Shown: piece after piece, positions 24,348 through 32,000 of the stretch
Position numbering within the stretch: the stretch's first letter is position 1
Layout of the letters: each line of letters opens with the position of its first letter
Source: a virus
Virus record (IMG/VR): IMGVR_UViG_3300018080_003388
Coordinates: 1 to 54,634 of that record
Direction: 5' to 3' (one strand)
Length of the DNA: 54,634 bases
Translations under genes and position numbers: made by a program
The notes under the pieces: generated by a model
What the model was told of the DNA's origin: nothing
The model's input: the letters and a program-made list of their open reading frames with translations, nothing else
The model's database searches: none

Positions 24348-24833
24348 ATGAAACAATTTGAATCTGATTTTTTTCTTATAGATAAAAATTTTTCGATTTC
24401 CAAAGAAAGGTTAAATACAGTTGCAAGAAATAAAAAAACTCTGTATGTTACGGGTATTCAAGATGTTAATACCGTAGTTAAATATTTTAACAAATATGAT
24501 TGTGATCATATTTATTTCGGAGCAAATGCTAGTTTTGATGTATGCTCCGAAGATGAATGTATTCATTGGGAATCGATGATTTTCTATTTTCTACGAAAAG
24601 ATATATTGTGTTCTCTAGAGATTCCGGTCGATGTTAATACGTACTTAACAGATTCAAATTTAAATGAGTTTCATAATTTTATTCCATTGATCAAAGTTTC
24701 TATACCGAACCTTCACTTGTGGAATTATAATACTTCTCTAAAATTAGACGATAGTGTTAAAGCTGATTCGTTTGAGTCAGCATGCTATAATGTATATCAA
24801 TCAGACGACAATAATTATGAATTGTTTGTATAA
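24348..24833 (+). CDS. Unknown phage protein downstream of gp45
   Basis: 161 residues, acidic alpha/beta. TLYVTGIQDVNTVVKYFNKYDCDHIYFGANASF suggests a Rossmann-like beta-alpha-beta start. Further on it has aromatic residues and NFIPLIKVSIPNLHLWNYN. No family is recognised. It begins 15 bases after the clamp stop and probably shares its promoter. Confidence 0.5.
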   Translation: MKQFESDFFLIDKNFSISKERLNTVARNKKTLYVTGIQDVNTVVKYFNKYDCDHIYFGANASFDVCSEDECIHWESMIFYFLRKDILCSLEIPVDVNTYLTDSNLNEFHNFIPLIKVSIPNLHLWNYNTSLKLDDSVKADSFESACYNVYQSDDNNYELFV

Positions 24834-24848
24834 GTATGGCATTTAATC

Positions 24849-25235
24849 ATGATCACCAAACACAGTAGTTATATTTTTATTACATTTCAACGAGAAGGTG
24901 TACACGCTTTTCCTCGAGCAGGATCTGATCCTAGGTTAGCAACAGGGTCTTGGGATGATGTTTCTTTTTTACAGTACCCGCATAGACATATCTTTCATTT
25001 TACTGTAAAGATACAAGTAGAACACAATGACCGAGAAATAGAATTCATACAGTTCAAGCGTCGTTGTGAAAGATTATATAGCGTGGACAACTGTCTAGAT
25101 CTAGATAACAAGTCTTGTGAAATGATTGCAGAAGAGTTAATTGACCAGATATCAAAATGGTACCCTGGCAGAGAAATAGAAGTAATAGTTTCCGAAGATG
25201 GTGAAAACGGATCTATTTTGAATTATGTACCATAA
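24849..25235 (+). CDS. Possible T-fold protein, QueD-like paralogue
   Basis: 128 residues. YPHRHIFHFTVKIQVEH (His45, His47), REIEFIQFKR, SCEMIAEELIDQIS and VIVSEDGENG can be laid alongside the QueD at 44927 (LHGHNYRITFFVEAQ, RVMDFGVIK, TAENMGEFLVNKI, VIIEETRKCS). The order and spacing agree, so I infer a T-fold (tunnelling fold) protein, possibly a diverged pterin synthase. The catalytic Cys of QueD is not evident, so activity is doubtful. I have seen this protein, without function, in marine T4-like phages. Confidence 0.5.
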   Translation: MITKHSSYIFITFQREGVHAFPRAGSDPRLATGSWDDVSFLQYPHRHIFHFTVKIQVEHNDREIEFIQFKRRCERLYSVDNCLDLDNKSCEMIAEELIDQISKWYPGREIEVIVSEDGENGSILNYVP

Positions 25236-25258
25236 AAATAAAAAGTGAGGTATACTAA

Positions 25259-25444
25259 ATGGCAAGTAAATTCCCCCCAGTAAGAAAAATTTTTGAAGAT
25301 CTTGAAAAATTCAAGGAATTTTGTACAACTCCCCCAGGCAGACCTTTTGACGAAGCGGACTTGTATAGAGAAGAATCTCCAGTGTGGAAAGAGTATAAAA
25401 AACACTTAGCGGTACAAAGAACCAAAGCTAGAAACAAACGGTAA
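25259..25444 (+). CDS. Small conserved phage protein
   Basis: 61 residues, basic C terminus. KFKEFCTTPPGRPFDEADLYREESPVW resembles a short motif (EFC...FDEADLY) found in small phage proteins. Ribosome site GAGGT. Function unknown. Confidence 0.5.
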   Translation: MASKFPPVRKIFEDLEKFKEFCTTPPGRPFDEADLYREESPVWKEYKKHLAVQRTKARNKR

Positions 25445-25448
25445 CAGT

Positions 25449-26534
25449 ATGAAACCTACGATCTGGATATTTTCAATTGAGCCTTTGGAAACACGTTATA
25501 CAGCACAGTGGCACAAATACTTCCCAATTCTTTTAGAAGACACATTGGGTAGTGATTTTAATATAGTACAGGTGGACGGTATTCAGCGAGAGACAGAGAC
25601 TTCTCAAGGAGCATTTCTTAATTTTGCAGATACTAATTATTGGAAAAGTTCTCAATTGTGTAATTTTTTAGATTTGCACAGTAAGGGCAAAACTTCCACT
25701 GATGACAAATTTATTTTTACTGATGCATGGAATACCAGTATACTGCAGTTGAAATATATCTCAGATTTGTTAGGTTATAATTGGCAAATACACGGATTGT
25801 TTCATGCCGGAAGCTGGGACAAGCAAGATTTTCTAGGAAGATCAATGGGATCATCTGCTTGGGTCAAACACACAGAAAAAGCATTATTTCATGCGCTGGA
25901 TTTTTCATATTTTGCTACAAATTTTCATATTAGAATGTTCGTGGATGGAATATTGGATGAAAAAGATCTAAGTCACGCTAGTAATAATAGTATAATTAGA
26001 TCAGGATGGCCCATGGAATATCTCTATGCTGAGCTAGAACCTTTTAAAAATGCAAAAAAGCAAGATATTATTCTGTTCCCGCATCGGAAAGCACCTGAGA
26101 AACAACTAGAAATTTTCTTGGATCTTAAATCCAGGTTAACAGAATACGAGTTTGTGGTTTGCCAAGATAAAAAGCTCTCTAAACAAGAATACCATGAGTT
26201 GCTGGCAAGATCTAAGATAGTGTTTTCAGCTAACTTGCAAGAAACGTTAGGAATATCTTCTTGTGCAGAAGGTCCCTTAATGGAATGTATTCCTCTTTGT
26301 CCTGATAGACTGAGTTATACAGAAATATTCGATGAGTATCCTGAATTTTTGTATCCCTCTCATTGGACCGAAGATTGGAATTGCTATGAACATAACAGAG
26401 CTAGTGTAATAAAACTAATACGCAATGCTATAGAAAACTATGATAGTATACTACCTTCTGTTAAAAGATATAATCGACGTACTTACGTGGAATACTTTCA
26501 TTCAGGTGAGTTACTGACCAGATTGATAAATTAA
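25449..26534 (+). CDS. GT-B type glycosyltransferase-like protein
   Basis: 361 residues. The C-terminal half has the nucleotide-sugar-binding pattern of retaining GT-B (GT4-like) enzymes: IILFPHRKAPEKQLEIFLDL, LARSKIVFSANLQETLGISSCAEGPLMECIPLCPD, with two conserved Glu in an E-x(7)-E-like arrangement. The N-terminal half carries an acceptor-type domain with aromatic residues (HGLFHAGSWDKQDFLG). It may glycosylate phage DNA, a virion protein or a host target. Similar genes occur in marine T4-like phages; the acceptor is unknown. Confidence 0.65.
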   Translation: MKPTIWIFSIEPLETRYTAQWHKYFPILLEDTLGSDFNIVQVDGIQRETETSQGAFLNFADTNYWKSSQLCNFLDLHSKGKTSTDDKFIFTDAWNTSILQLKYISDLLGYNWQIHGLFHAGSWDKQDFLGRSMGSSAWVKHTEKALFHALDFSYFATNFHIRMFVDGILDEKDLSHASNNSIIRSGWPMEYLYAELEPFKNAKKQDIILFPHRKAPEKQLEIFLDLKSRLTEYEFVVCQDKKLSKQEYHELLARSKIVFSANLQETLGISSCAEGPLMECIPLCPDRLSYTEIFDEYPEFLYPSHWTEDWNCYEHNRASVIKLIRNAIENYDSILPSVKRYNRRTYVEYFHSGELLTRLIN

Positions 26535-26569
26535 TATTATGAAAAACTCAAGATGGACTGAGAAAATAG

Positions 26570-26598
26570 TTGACAATTATATTTTTTTAATGTATAGT
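26570..26598 (+). promoter_or_regulatory. Strong sigma70 promoter
   Basis: TTGACA, 17 bp, TATAGT. It lies in the gap before the small secreted protein and the cREC gene. Confidence 0.85.
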
Positions 26599-26630
26599 TA
26601 ATAACATGAAATCAAATATGAGTGTAAAAA

Positions 26631-26843
26631 ATGAAAATATCTGAAACAATTCTAGTAGCAACAATGATGACTGTTACTACAGTGGCTATTTCTGATGAAA
26701 TGAATCAATTTATCGAGGATTTTAATAAAGCTACTGCTAAACAAGATAGTACACAAGACAGGATATGTGACTTTCAGGAAGTAATGCAAGCAAATGGTGC
26801 AATTTCTATAGTAAAAGACTGCAATCCTGATGAGGATAAATGA
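26631..26843 (+). CDS. Small exported protein
   Basis: 70 residues. Residues 1-20 look like a signal peptide (KISETILVATMMTVTTVAIS), with a likely cut near SDE. The mature part is acidic with two cysteines (CDFQEV and KDCNPD) that could form a disulphide. The ATG of the next gene overlaps its stop (ATGA). A strong early promoter precedes it. Export to the periplasm early in infection would fit an envelope or exclusion role, but that is speculation. Confidence 0.55.
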   Translation: MKISETILVATMMTVTTVAISDEMNQFIEDFNKATAKQDSTQDRICDFQEVMQANGAISIVKDCNPDEDK

Positions 26844-27160
26844 AATTATTTATTGACGATACTAGAAATCCACCAAACGAAGACTATATGGTGGCAAGAT
26901 CTTACGATGAAGCTATTCATATACTGAGAAGTAAAGGGTGTCCTGAATATATTAGTTTCGATCATGATTTAGGAAGCACAGATAAGTCAGGGTATGAAAT
27001 AGCAAAATGGATCATAAATTCAGATCTAAATAAAAAAGGTTTGTTTATACCTAAAAATTTTAGATTTTCTGTTCATTCACAAAATCCAGTAGGTGCAGAA
27101 AATATACGAAGTGCATTAACATGTTATCTTAATGAAAGAGACAACAGACAAGGTTTATAA
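26840..27160 (+). CDS. Cyclic-phosphate-processing receiver-like (cREC) protein
   Basis: 106 residues. KLFIDDTRNP, VARSYDEAIHIL, ISFDHDLGSTDKSGYEIAKWI and FRFSVHSQNPVGAENI match the cREC family: a receiver-like fold with FDHDLG and a VHSxNPVGAxNI end. This family was predicted to act on cyclic phosphate RNA ends or nucleotides and is linked to RNA repair contexts. In a phage it could counter host RNA-cleaving defences. No RNA ligase or kinase is visible in this window. It is translationally coupled to the exported protein before it. Confidence 0.7.
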   Translation: MKLFIDDTRNPPNEDYMVARSYDEAIHILRSKGCPEYISFDHDLGSTDKSGYEIAKWIINSDLNKKGLFIPKNFRFSVHSQNPVGAENIRSALTCYLNERDNRQGL

Positions 27161-27161
27161 A

Positions 27162-27719
27162 ATGATAGAGGTTAATCTAAGAAGAGCACATCTTATACAG
27201 CAAGATTTAAAAAATCTTATTACTGATCTTGAGTTTCAAGTAACTCAGGATCTAAAACTGAACTTGAGTGTTTTTGAGAAAAACATTGAAGATGTTCAAC
27301 AAAGAAAAAGAGAAGAACTTCTGAGTTTGGTCGATAGGATAAACTCTTTGTACTCAGTGTTATATGATATTAGATCTTTGATTAGCAAACGTAATCACTC
27401 ATCAGGAGTGGATAAACTATTAGCAGAAATTTGTATTTTAGATAAAAGAATCGATTTGTATCAGGAATTATCCACATCTGCGCCTGCTATGGATGTGAGC
27501 AGCATAGTTGATAACATGAATTATATAAAAGAGCACCAATCTTTTGGTTTATCCGTATCTTCAGGATCTTTAAACGAAAATGATATAAACAAATACGGAA
27601 AAAAGTTCAAAGAACTAAAAATACAAAAACGAGAATTGCAAGACAAGTTGCTATCTTTGAATGTAAATTCTTTGATAGTTATAGATGATGCGTTGTTAAA
27701 ACAAGAAGGCATTATTTAA
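27162..27719 (+). CDS. Coiled-coil phage protein of unknown function
   Basis: 185 residues from ATG at 27162, two bases after the previous stop. It is largely helical with long coiled-coil-like stretches (residues 5-80 and 130-175): NLRRAHLIQQDLKNLITDL, KRDELLSLV-like and KFKELKIQKRELQDKLLS. No catalytic motif. The NLRRAHLIQ start recurs in proteins of T4-like phages. Function unknown. Confidence 0.55.
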   Translation: MIEVNLRRAHLIQQDLKNLITDLEFQVTQDLKLNLSVFEKNIEDVQQRKREELLSLVDRINSLYSVLYDIRSLISKRNHSSGVDKLLAEICILDKRIDLYQELSTSAPAMDVSSIVDNMNYIKEHQSFGLSVSSGSLNENDINKYGKKFKELKIQKRELQDKLLSLNVNSLIVIDDALLKQEGII

Positions 27720-27990
27720 AGATTTTGGTAGTATACACTTGAAACTACCCGGATAAATTTAGAAAACGAGAACAGAAGATATATTTAAACTGGAGTCGAA
27801 CTATTCAAGGTTCATGATAAATTGCGTTATCTGATATATTTTTTTGTTTATTGCTAATCAGAGCGCACTTTTGATATTTGTTTTTGATCATTGAATGATG
27901 TTCATTGTTATTCTGTAACTCATCTAATTTATCCGTTATATTTCACATTCTAAATTAGAATTTTATTATATAATTAATAAGGAGAAAAAA
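27720..27990 (+). other. Non-coding gap with a hairpin and a dyad
   Basis: The longest non-coding stretch of the window (271 bases). It holds a hairpin GGTAGT/ACTACC (27727-27749), a 15-bp dyad ATTCTAA-A-TTAGAAT (27947-27961), a perfect TATAAT (27969-27974) without a matching -35, and an AAGGAG ribosome site for the next gene. No tRNA or reading frame over a few codons was seen. Confidence 0.6.
27947..27961 (+). promoter_or_regulatory. Dyad overlapping the -35 position (possible operator)
   Basis: ATTCTAA, central A, TTAGAAT. It covers the place where a -35 box would stand for the perfect TATAAT at 27969-27974, as an activator or repressor site would. Confidence 0.4.
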
Positions 27991-28173
27991 ATGACAGCGA
28001 TAGGTTTATTCTTAGCGTCTAGTATGATGATGGTTATTTTCGATCAAGAACGGGAACCGAGATTTGAAGATTATTTTGTTCAATATAGTTGTGAAGATAC
28101 TCCTGTTGAGTATTTTACCAAAGCAACACTTAAATATTCGGGATATGATTATTATGCGGCGCTATACAAGTAA
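27991..28173 (+). CDS. Small protein, hydrophobic N terminus
   Basis: 60 residues with a strong AAGGAG ribosome site. Residues 1-17 are hydrophobic (TAIGLFLASSMMMVIF), possibly a membrane anchor or signal; the rest is acidic and Tyr rich (EDYFVQYSCEDTPVEYFTKA). The next gene begins inside its end. Function unknown. Confidence 0.55.
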   Translation: MTAIGLFLASSMMMVIFDQEREPRFEDYFVQYSCEDTPVEYFTKATLKYSGYDYYAALYK

Positions 28174-28405
28174 ATTAGTCTTGATTTTTTCTATGTTTCT
28201 GTGTAGTATTGCATACTCTGATGTAAGAGTAGAGATAACCAGGGATCTAGTAGACCAGAAGCAGATCGTTGTTCAGCAGTTCCATGACATGGATGCTTTT
28301 GAGATGTGGATGGTTAATAGACTAGAAACCCAAGGTTGTGATCCTTATGTTACTAGTGTTGTAATAAGTATTAATCCACAAAACCAAACAGAGACTGATA
28401 TGTGA
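28154..28405 (+). CDS. Small exported protein
   Basis: 83 residues from the ATG at 28154, which overlaps the previous gene by 20 bases; an upstream in-frame start at 28064 lies deep in that gene. Residues 1-23 form a signal peptide (RRYTSKLVLIFSMFLCSIAYS) with a probable cut after AYS. The mature part has a helix QQFHDMDAFEMWMVNRLE and a single Cys in CDPYV. Probably periplasmic. Function unknown. Confidence 0.55.
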   Translation: MRRYTSKLVLIFSMFLCSIAYSDVRVEITRDLVDQKQIVVQQFHDMDAFEMWMVNRLETQGCDPYVTSVVISINPQNQTETDM

Positions 28406-28941
28406 GTTTTATAAACAGAGTAAACAACATAGATTCTATATTTTTTAATGAGTTTTATCCTTATATTATACAGTTTAAGGATTTTGATTATGATACACTT
28501 GAAGGTCTAGCACGAATGAATCTTTTACCTAAAGATAAATTAGTAGAATGGGCAATATCTAGTGTATCAGGTCTAGAAATACATTCTGAGAAAGGCAAGG
28601 ATTTTTCAGATAACAGCGACTGTAAAACAGTAGTGAGTCAAGCAAGAATAACTGGTTCTAGTAAGTATGCTAGATGGACTAACAGCTTTAAAGTAAGCAA
28701 TATTTCATCAAAGATAGGTGCTTTGCGTGTTGTTGCTTACAACAAAGTTCCGGAAAAATTTCATTATTTTTATATTCCTAATCAAGCTTTTAAAAGCTGT
28801 AAAAATTGTCTAGAAATTAATATAGAGCAAGTGAGTTTGAAGCAAGAACCTAATTACTGTTTTAATGGTATAAGGACCAGAGATTTTAAATGGTGGAACT
28901 TTGAATGTTCTTCGTTTGAAGAACTCTGTAAAATAAAATAA
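28402..28941 (+). CDS. Unknown phage protein
   Basis: 179 residues starting with a GTG that overlaps the previous stop (GTGA). The middle is basic (SKYARWTNSFKVSN). There are five cysteines, two of them as CKNC (about residues 134-137). The C-terminal part FNGIRTRDFKWWNFECSSFEEL is aromatic. Metal binding by the Cys residues is possible. I do not recognise the family. Confidence 0.5.
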   Translation: MSFINRVNNIDSIFFNEFYPYIIQFKDFDYDTLEGLARMNLLPKDKLVEWAISSVSGLEIHSEKGKDFSDNSDCKTVVSQARITGSSKYARWTNSFKVSNISSKIGALRVVAYNKVPEKFHYFYIPNQAFKSCKNCLEINIEQVSLKQEPNYCFNGIRTRDFKWWNFECSSFEELCKIK

Positions 28942-28959
28942 CTTATACGAGGGTATAAA

Positions 28960-29106
28960 ATGTCCGGAAAAGGTTCAAGATACAGGCCAGTAAACAAGAA
29001 AAAATTTGATCAAGGTTGGGATAGAATTTTTGGCAACAAAAAACAAGATCCTGAAATCAAAGAAGAAAAACAAACAACTAACAAACTAAAGGTGAATTAT
29101 GACTGA
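28960..29106 (+). CDS. 48-residue conserved phage protein
   Basis: Starts MSGKGSRYRPVNKKKFDQGW and continues with DRIFGNKK and a charged tail. The pattern SGKGSRxRPxxxxxF...WDxIF marks a small protein conserved across many T4-like marine phages. GAGGG ribosome site 6 bases upstream. Its stop overlaps the start of the peroxiredoxin gene (ATG at 29099), so the two are coupled. Function unknown. Confidence 0.7.
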   Translation: MSGKGSRYRPVNKKKFDQGWDRIFGNKKQDPEIKEEKQTTNKLKVNYD

Positions 29107-29845
29107 ATTAAAAGAAGGTATGAGAGTTCCGTATGATGTAGTTATCAAGAATATCGAAGGTTCTGAGGTAGTTGAATACACAACTGAATCTATTTTCAAA
29201 GGTAATAAAGTGGTGGTATTTTCACTTCCTGGAGCATTTACGCCTACGTGTTCTTCTACTCATGTTCCTCGTTACGAGCATTTGTCTAATCATTTTTATA
29301 ACCTGGGAGTTGATGAAATTGTTTGTGTGTCAGTTAATGACATGTTTGTAATGGATGCTTGGAAGCAAGATCAACAATCATACAACATTGATTTTATGCC
29401 TGATGGAAACGGTGAGTTTACTGAAAAAATGGGAATGCTAGTAGACAAAAGTGATCTGGGTTTCGGCAATCGTTCCTGGAGATATTCTATGTATGTAGAA
29501 GACGGTATAATTAAAAAAATGTTTGTTGAACCTGAAGTAGAAGGTGATCCTTTTGAAGTTTCAGATGCAGATACAATGCTATCTTATCTAAAAGAGTTGA
29601 AAGGGGATACCACTGACTTCCCATCAGATGTGTTGATTATTACCCGTTCCGGTTGTCCTTATTGTGAACGCGCAAAAGAAATACTTATTGAAACATGTTA
29701 TGACTTTAACGAACTAGAAGTTAATAGAGACATTGCCGAAACGGGACTGCGAGCAGTTAGCGGAAAGTCTACAGTGCCTCAGATATTTATTGATAGTAAA
29801 TATATCGGAGGTCTTGATGAACTAGAAACACTGTTCAACAACTGA
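29099..29845 (+). CDS. Peroxiredoxin-glutaredoxin fusion
   Basis: 248 residues. Residues 1-165 are a Prx5-type peroxiredoxin with PGAFTPTCSSTHVPRY (peroxidatic Cys51). Residues 175-248 form glutaredoxin with CPYC (Cys186, Cys189) and STVPQIFIDSKYIGG. The order matches the hybrid enzyme known from Haemophilus, which reduces peroxides with glutathione. In the phage it may protect replication or keep thiol enzymes reduced during infection. A terminator follows. Confidence 0.92.
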   Translation: MTELKEGMRVPYDVVIKNIEGSEVVEYTTESIFKGNKVVVFSLPGAFTPTCSSTHVPRYEHLSNHFYNLGVDEIVCVSVNDMFVMDAWKQDQQSYNIDFMPDGNGEFTEKMGMLVDKSDLGFGNRSWRYSMYVEDGIIKKMFVEPEVEGDPFEVSDADTMLSYLKELKGDTTDFPSDVLIITRSGCPYCERAKEILIETCYDFNELEVNRDIAETGLRAVSGKSTVPQIFIDSKYIGGLDELETLFNN

Positions 29846-29870
29846 TGACCGGATCAGTGGTATAAATTAA

Positions 29871-29902
29871 AAAGTCATCTCTGTAATGAGATGGCTTTTT
29901 TT
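29871..29902 (+). terminator. Rho-independent terminator
   Basis: An 11-bp stem (AAAGTCATCTC with GAGATGGCTTT, one G-T pair), a 6-base loop and a run of T. It closes the peroxiredoxin unit just before the folE promoter. Confidence 0.88.
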
Positions 29903-29907
29903 ATGTG

Positions 29908-29936
29908 TTGACAAATAATTGATAAAATACTATACT
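29908..29936 (+). promoter_or_regulatory. Strong sigma70 promoter of folE-queE
   Basis: TTGACA, 17 bp, TATACT, immediately downstream of the terminator. Confidence 0.88.
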
Positions 29937-29972
29937 AAAGTATGTAATAGTACTTTTAAATATTGGTGAAAA

Positions 29973-30659
29973 ATGAAAATATCCGAACATATAAAGCAAC
30001 GACTTGAAGACAATGGTGTTCGTTATTGGGCTAATGACAACATTGCTGACTTTATAACTGAAGAAGAGAAAAAACTACTAGTACAAGAACTAAAAGATTC
30101 TTTTGAGTCAGTTCTAGATAGCTTGATAATTGATAGAAACACTGATCCTAATTCTCATGATACTGCACACAGATTAGCTAAGATGTATGTCTATGAGATA
30201 ATGAGCGGGAGATATGAAAGCAAACCCTGTGCTACAGCATTCCCTAATGACAGAGATGAGTCTTATACAGGAATGCTAGTAGTTCGATCAGAGATAAAAA
30301 GTGTTTGTTCACACCATCATCAACCTGTGACTGGAGTAGCATATATAGGTATACTGGCTGCTAATACACTAGTAGGATTGTCAAAATATTCCAGAATTGC
30401 ACAATGGTGCGCTAGAAGAGGCACTCTGCAAGAAGAGTTGGCAATGGATATTGCCACAGAGATCAAGAAAGTAACAAACAGTGATGATATTGGCGTTTAT
30501 ATTTCAGCTCGTCACGGGTGTTGTGAAAACAGAGGAATAATGGCACACAGTTCAGTGACACAAACAACCGTGCTCAGGGGTGCATTCAAAGAAGACAACG
30601 GGACTAAACAAGAATTTTATGATAATATCAAGCTTCAACAACAACTAGCTAGAGACTAG
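29973..30659 (+). CDS. folE: GTP cyclohydrolase I (FolE)
   Basis: 228 residues. The zinc and catalytic residues of FolE are present: Cys112 and His114/His115 in VCSHHHQPVTG, and a second Cys in ARHGCCENRG (Cys183). LVGLSKYSRIAQWCARRGTLQEEL and TQTTVLRGAF are family segments. It converts GTP to dihydroneopterin triphosphate, the first step for both folate and 7-deazaguanine compounds. With queE next to it and queD at 44927, the deazaguanine route is more likely. Confidence 0.93.
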   Translation: MKISEHIKQRLEDNGVRYWANDNIADFITEEEKKLLVQELKDSFESVLDSLIIDRNTDPNSHDTAHRLAKMYVYEIMSGRYESKPCATAFPNDRDESYTGMLVVRSEIKSVCSHHHQPVTGVAYIGILAANTLVGLSKYSRIAQWCARRGTLQEELAMDIATEIKKVTNSDDIGVYISARHGCCENRGIMAHSSVTQTTVLRGAFKEDNGTKQEFYDNIKLQQQLARD

Positions 30660-30679
30660 TATTATATAAGGGGAAAAAT

Positions 30680-30736
30680 ATGATATTCGAAATAAGTCAC
30701 AAATATGTTACACAGACGGGAGGTGTTAATGTCTAA
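30680..30736 (+). CDS. Possible 18-residue leader peptide before queE
   Basis: ATG with AAGGGG upstream opens an 18-codon frame whose stop lies 8 bases inside queE. It has the same plan as the short frame before the ferredoxin gene. The queE ATG has its own GGGAGG site, so coupling is only a possibility. Confidence 0.3.
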   Translation: MIFEISHKYVTQTGGVNV

Positions 30737-31592
30737 CAAAAAGCTTAGATATTCTGAAATATTTAATTCAATTCAGGGAGAAGGTCTTCATGTGGGTACT
30801 CCTAGTGTGTTTGTGAGGAGCTTTGGGTGTAATTTTAGATGTCAGGGGTTTGGTATAGATGATTTTAAAGGTAAGACTAGGTATAATCCCGAAGTAAAAC
30901 ATCTAATAGATAGTGGTAAGCTGGATAGCATTCAAACCTTTCATGAACTTCCTATTCTATCAACAGGGTGTGATACATATGCTAGTATATATCCAGAATT
31001 TAAACACTACATGAAGCACGGTGATGTGGATCAAGTGGCTTCTGAGGTATTATCTGTGATTCCCGATGTTTCAAAAACACATACACATCTCATACTAACT
31101 GGAGGTGAGCCTATGCTGTGGCAAGATTTTTGGAAAGATTTTTTGGTTCATCCTAGTATAAAACAGTTCTCTGAAGTTACTATTGAAACTAATGGAACAC
31201 AAGATTTGAAAACAAAATTTCAGGATTTTTTGTCATCTAAAAGAAACTTTAACATAACGTGGTCAGTATCAACAAAGTTAAGCGTATCAGGGGAATCGTT
31301 CGAAGATACAGTGAAACCTGATGTTATTAAGTCTTACTTGGAAACAATGAAAAATGATGATAATTTTTATTTTAAATTTGTTGTATCTGATGAACAGGAT
31401 CTAAGAGAAATACAATCAGTGCTTCGGGAATATAATATAGGAGATCCTGTGGTTTATATAATGCCTGTAGGTAGCAGACATGAAGACTATTCTCGTAATG
31501 CCAAAAAAATTGCAGATCTAGCCATCAAGTATGGTTATAGATATTCGCCTAGATTGCACTGCGATATATTTGGAAATGCGTGGGGAACATAA
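30729..31592 (+). CDS. queE: QueE-like radical SAM 7-carboxy-7-deazaguanine synthase
   Basis: 287 residues from ATG at 30729 with GGGAGG upstream. FNSIQGEGLHVGTPSVFVR, then GCNFRC at 33-38, followed by GFG, so the usual CX3CX2C cluster motif lacks its third Cys. A third Cys in STGCDTY (Cys81) is the likely ligand, giving CX3CX42C. THLILTGGEPMLW is the SAM-binding segment and VTIETNG follows. The C terminus has YRYSPRLHCDIFGNAWGT. It should rearrange carboxy-tetrahydropterin into CDG. The phage type with the inserted segment is known to me from other T4-like phages. Confidence 0.87.
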   Translation: MSNKKLRYSEIFNSIQGEGLHVGTPSVFVRSFGCNFRCQGFGIDDFKGKTRYNPEVKHLIDSGKLDSIQTFHELPILSTGCDTYASIYPEFKHYMKHGDVDQVASEVLSVIPDVSKTHTHLILTGGEPMLWQDFWKDFLVHPSIKQFSEVTIETNGTQDLKTKFQDFLSSKRNFNITWSVSTKLSVSGESFEDTVKPDVIKSYLETMKNDDNFYFKFVVSDEQDLREIQSVLREYNIGDPVVYIMPVGSRHEDYSRNAKKIADLAIKYGYRYSPRLHCDIFGNAWGT

Positions 31593-31604
31593 GAGGTAAA
31601 CTAC

Positions 31605-31958
31605 ATGAAATTATTTGAAAATATATTTGGTAAAAAAAATAAAGAGAAAATATCTGACAGTAAAGAAACCGTGAAGATCTTACTGGAAAAGCAAAAAGCT
31701 GATGCTACTAAAAAAGGAAAACCGTGGGTCAGTGTTATAGATATGCACGTGGATCCTGGTAATATGAAAAACGGATTTTTTGAGTTAGATTGGAATAACG
31801 AGTTCATTGAATGTTTGATAGATGCTGGATACAAAGGAGAAAGCTCCGAAGAAATTGTAGATCATTGGTTTAAGGCAATTATCAAAGAAATCACAGAAGA
31901 AGATGATTATGGAAACAGAAATGCCGGATCACTTTCATTGGATTTTTTAAATAGTTGA
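31605..31958 (+). CDS. Conserved marine T4-like phage protein
   Basis: 117 residues. ATKKGKPWVSVIDMHVDPGNMKNGFFELDWNNEFIECL is a strongly patterned segment that recurs in marine T4-like phages; EEIVDHWFKAIIKEI follows. GAGG ribosome site. The stop TGA lies in the -35 box of the next promoter. Function unknown. Confidence 0.65.
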   Translation: MKLFENIFGKKNKEKISDSKETVKILLEKQKADATKKGKPWVSVIDMHVDPGNMKNGFFELDWNNEFIECLIDAGYKGESSEEIVDHWFKAIIKEITEEDDYGNRNAGSLSLDFLNS

Positions 31959-31983
31959 TTTTACAATAACAATTTGCTATAAT
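31955..31983 (+). promoter_or_regulatory. Strong sigma70 promoter of RNase H
   Basis: TTGATT, 17 bp, TATAAT. The preceding stop codon (31956-31958) is inside the -35 box. Confidence 0.85.
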
Positions 31984-32000
31984 CACGATGAGGTGAATAA

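Noticed and set aside
27791-27812. T-arm-like sequence GAGTCGAAC, read from the minus strand
   Set aside because: The five-base stem does not pair and no acceptor or anticodon arm fits on either side.
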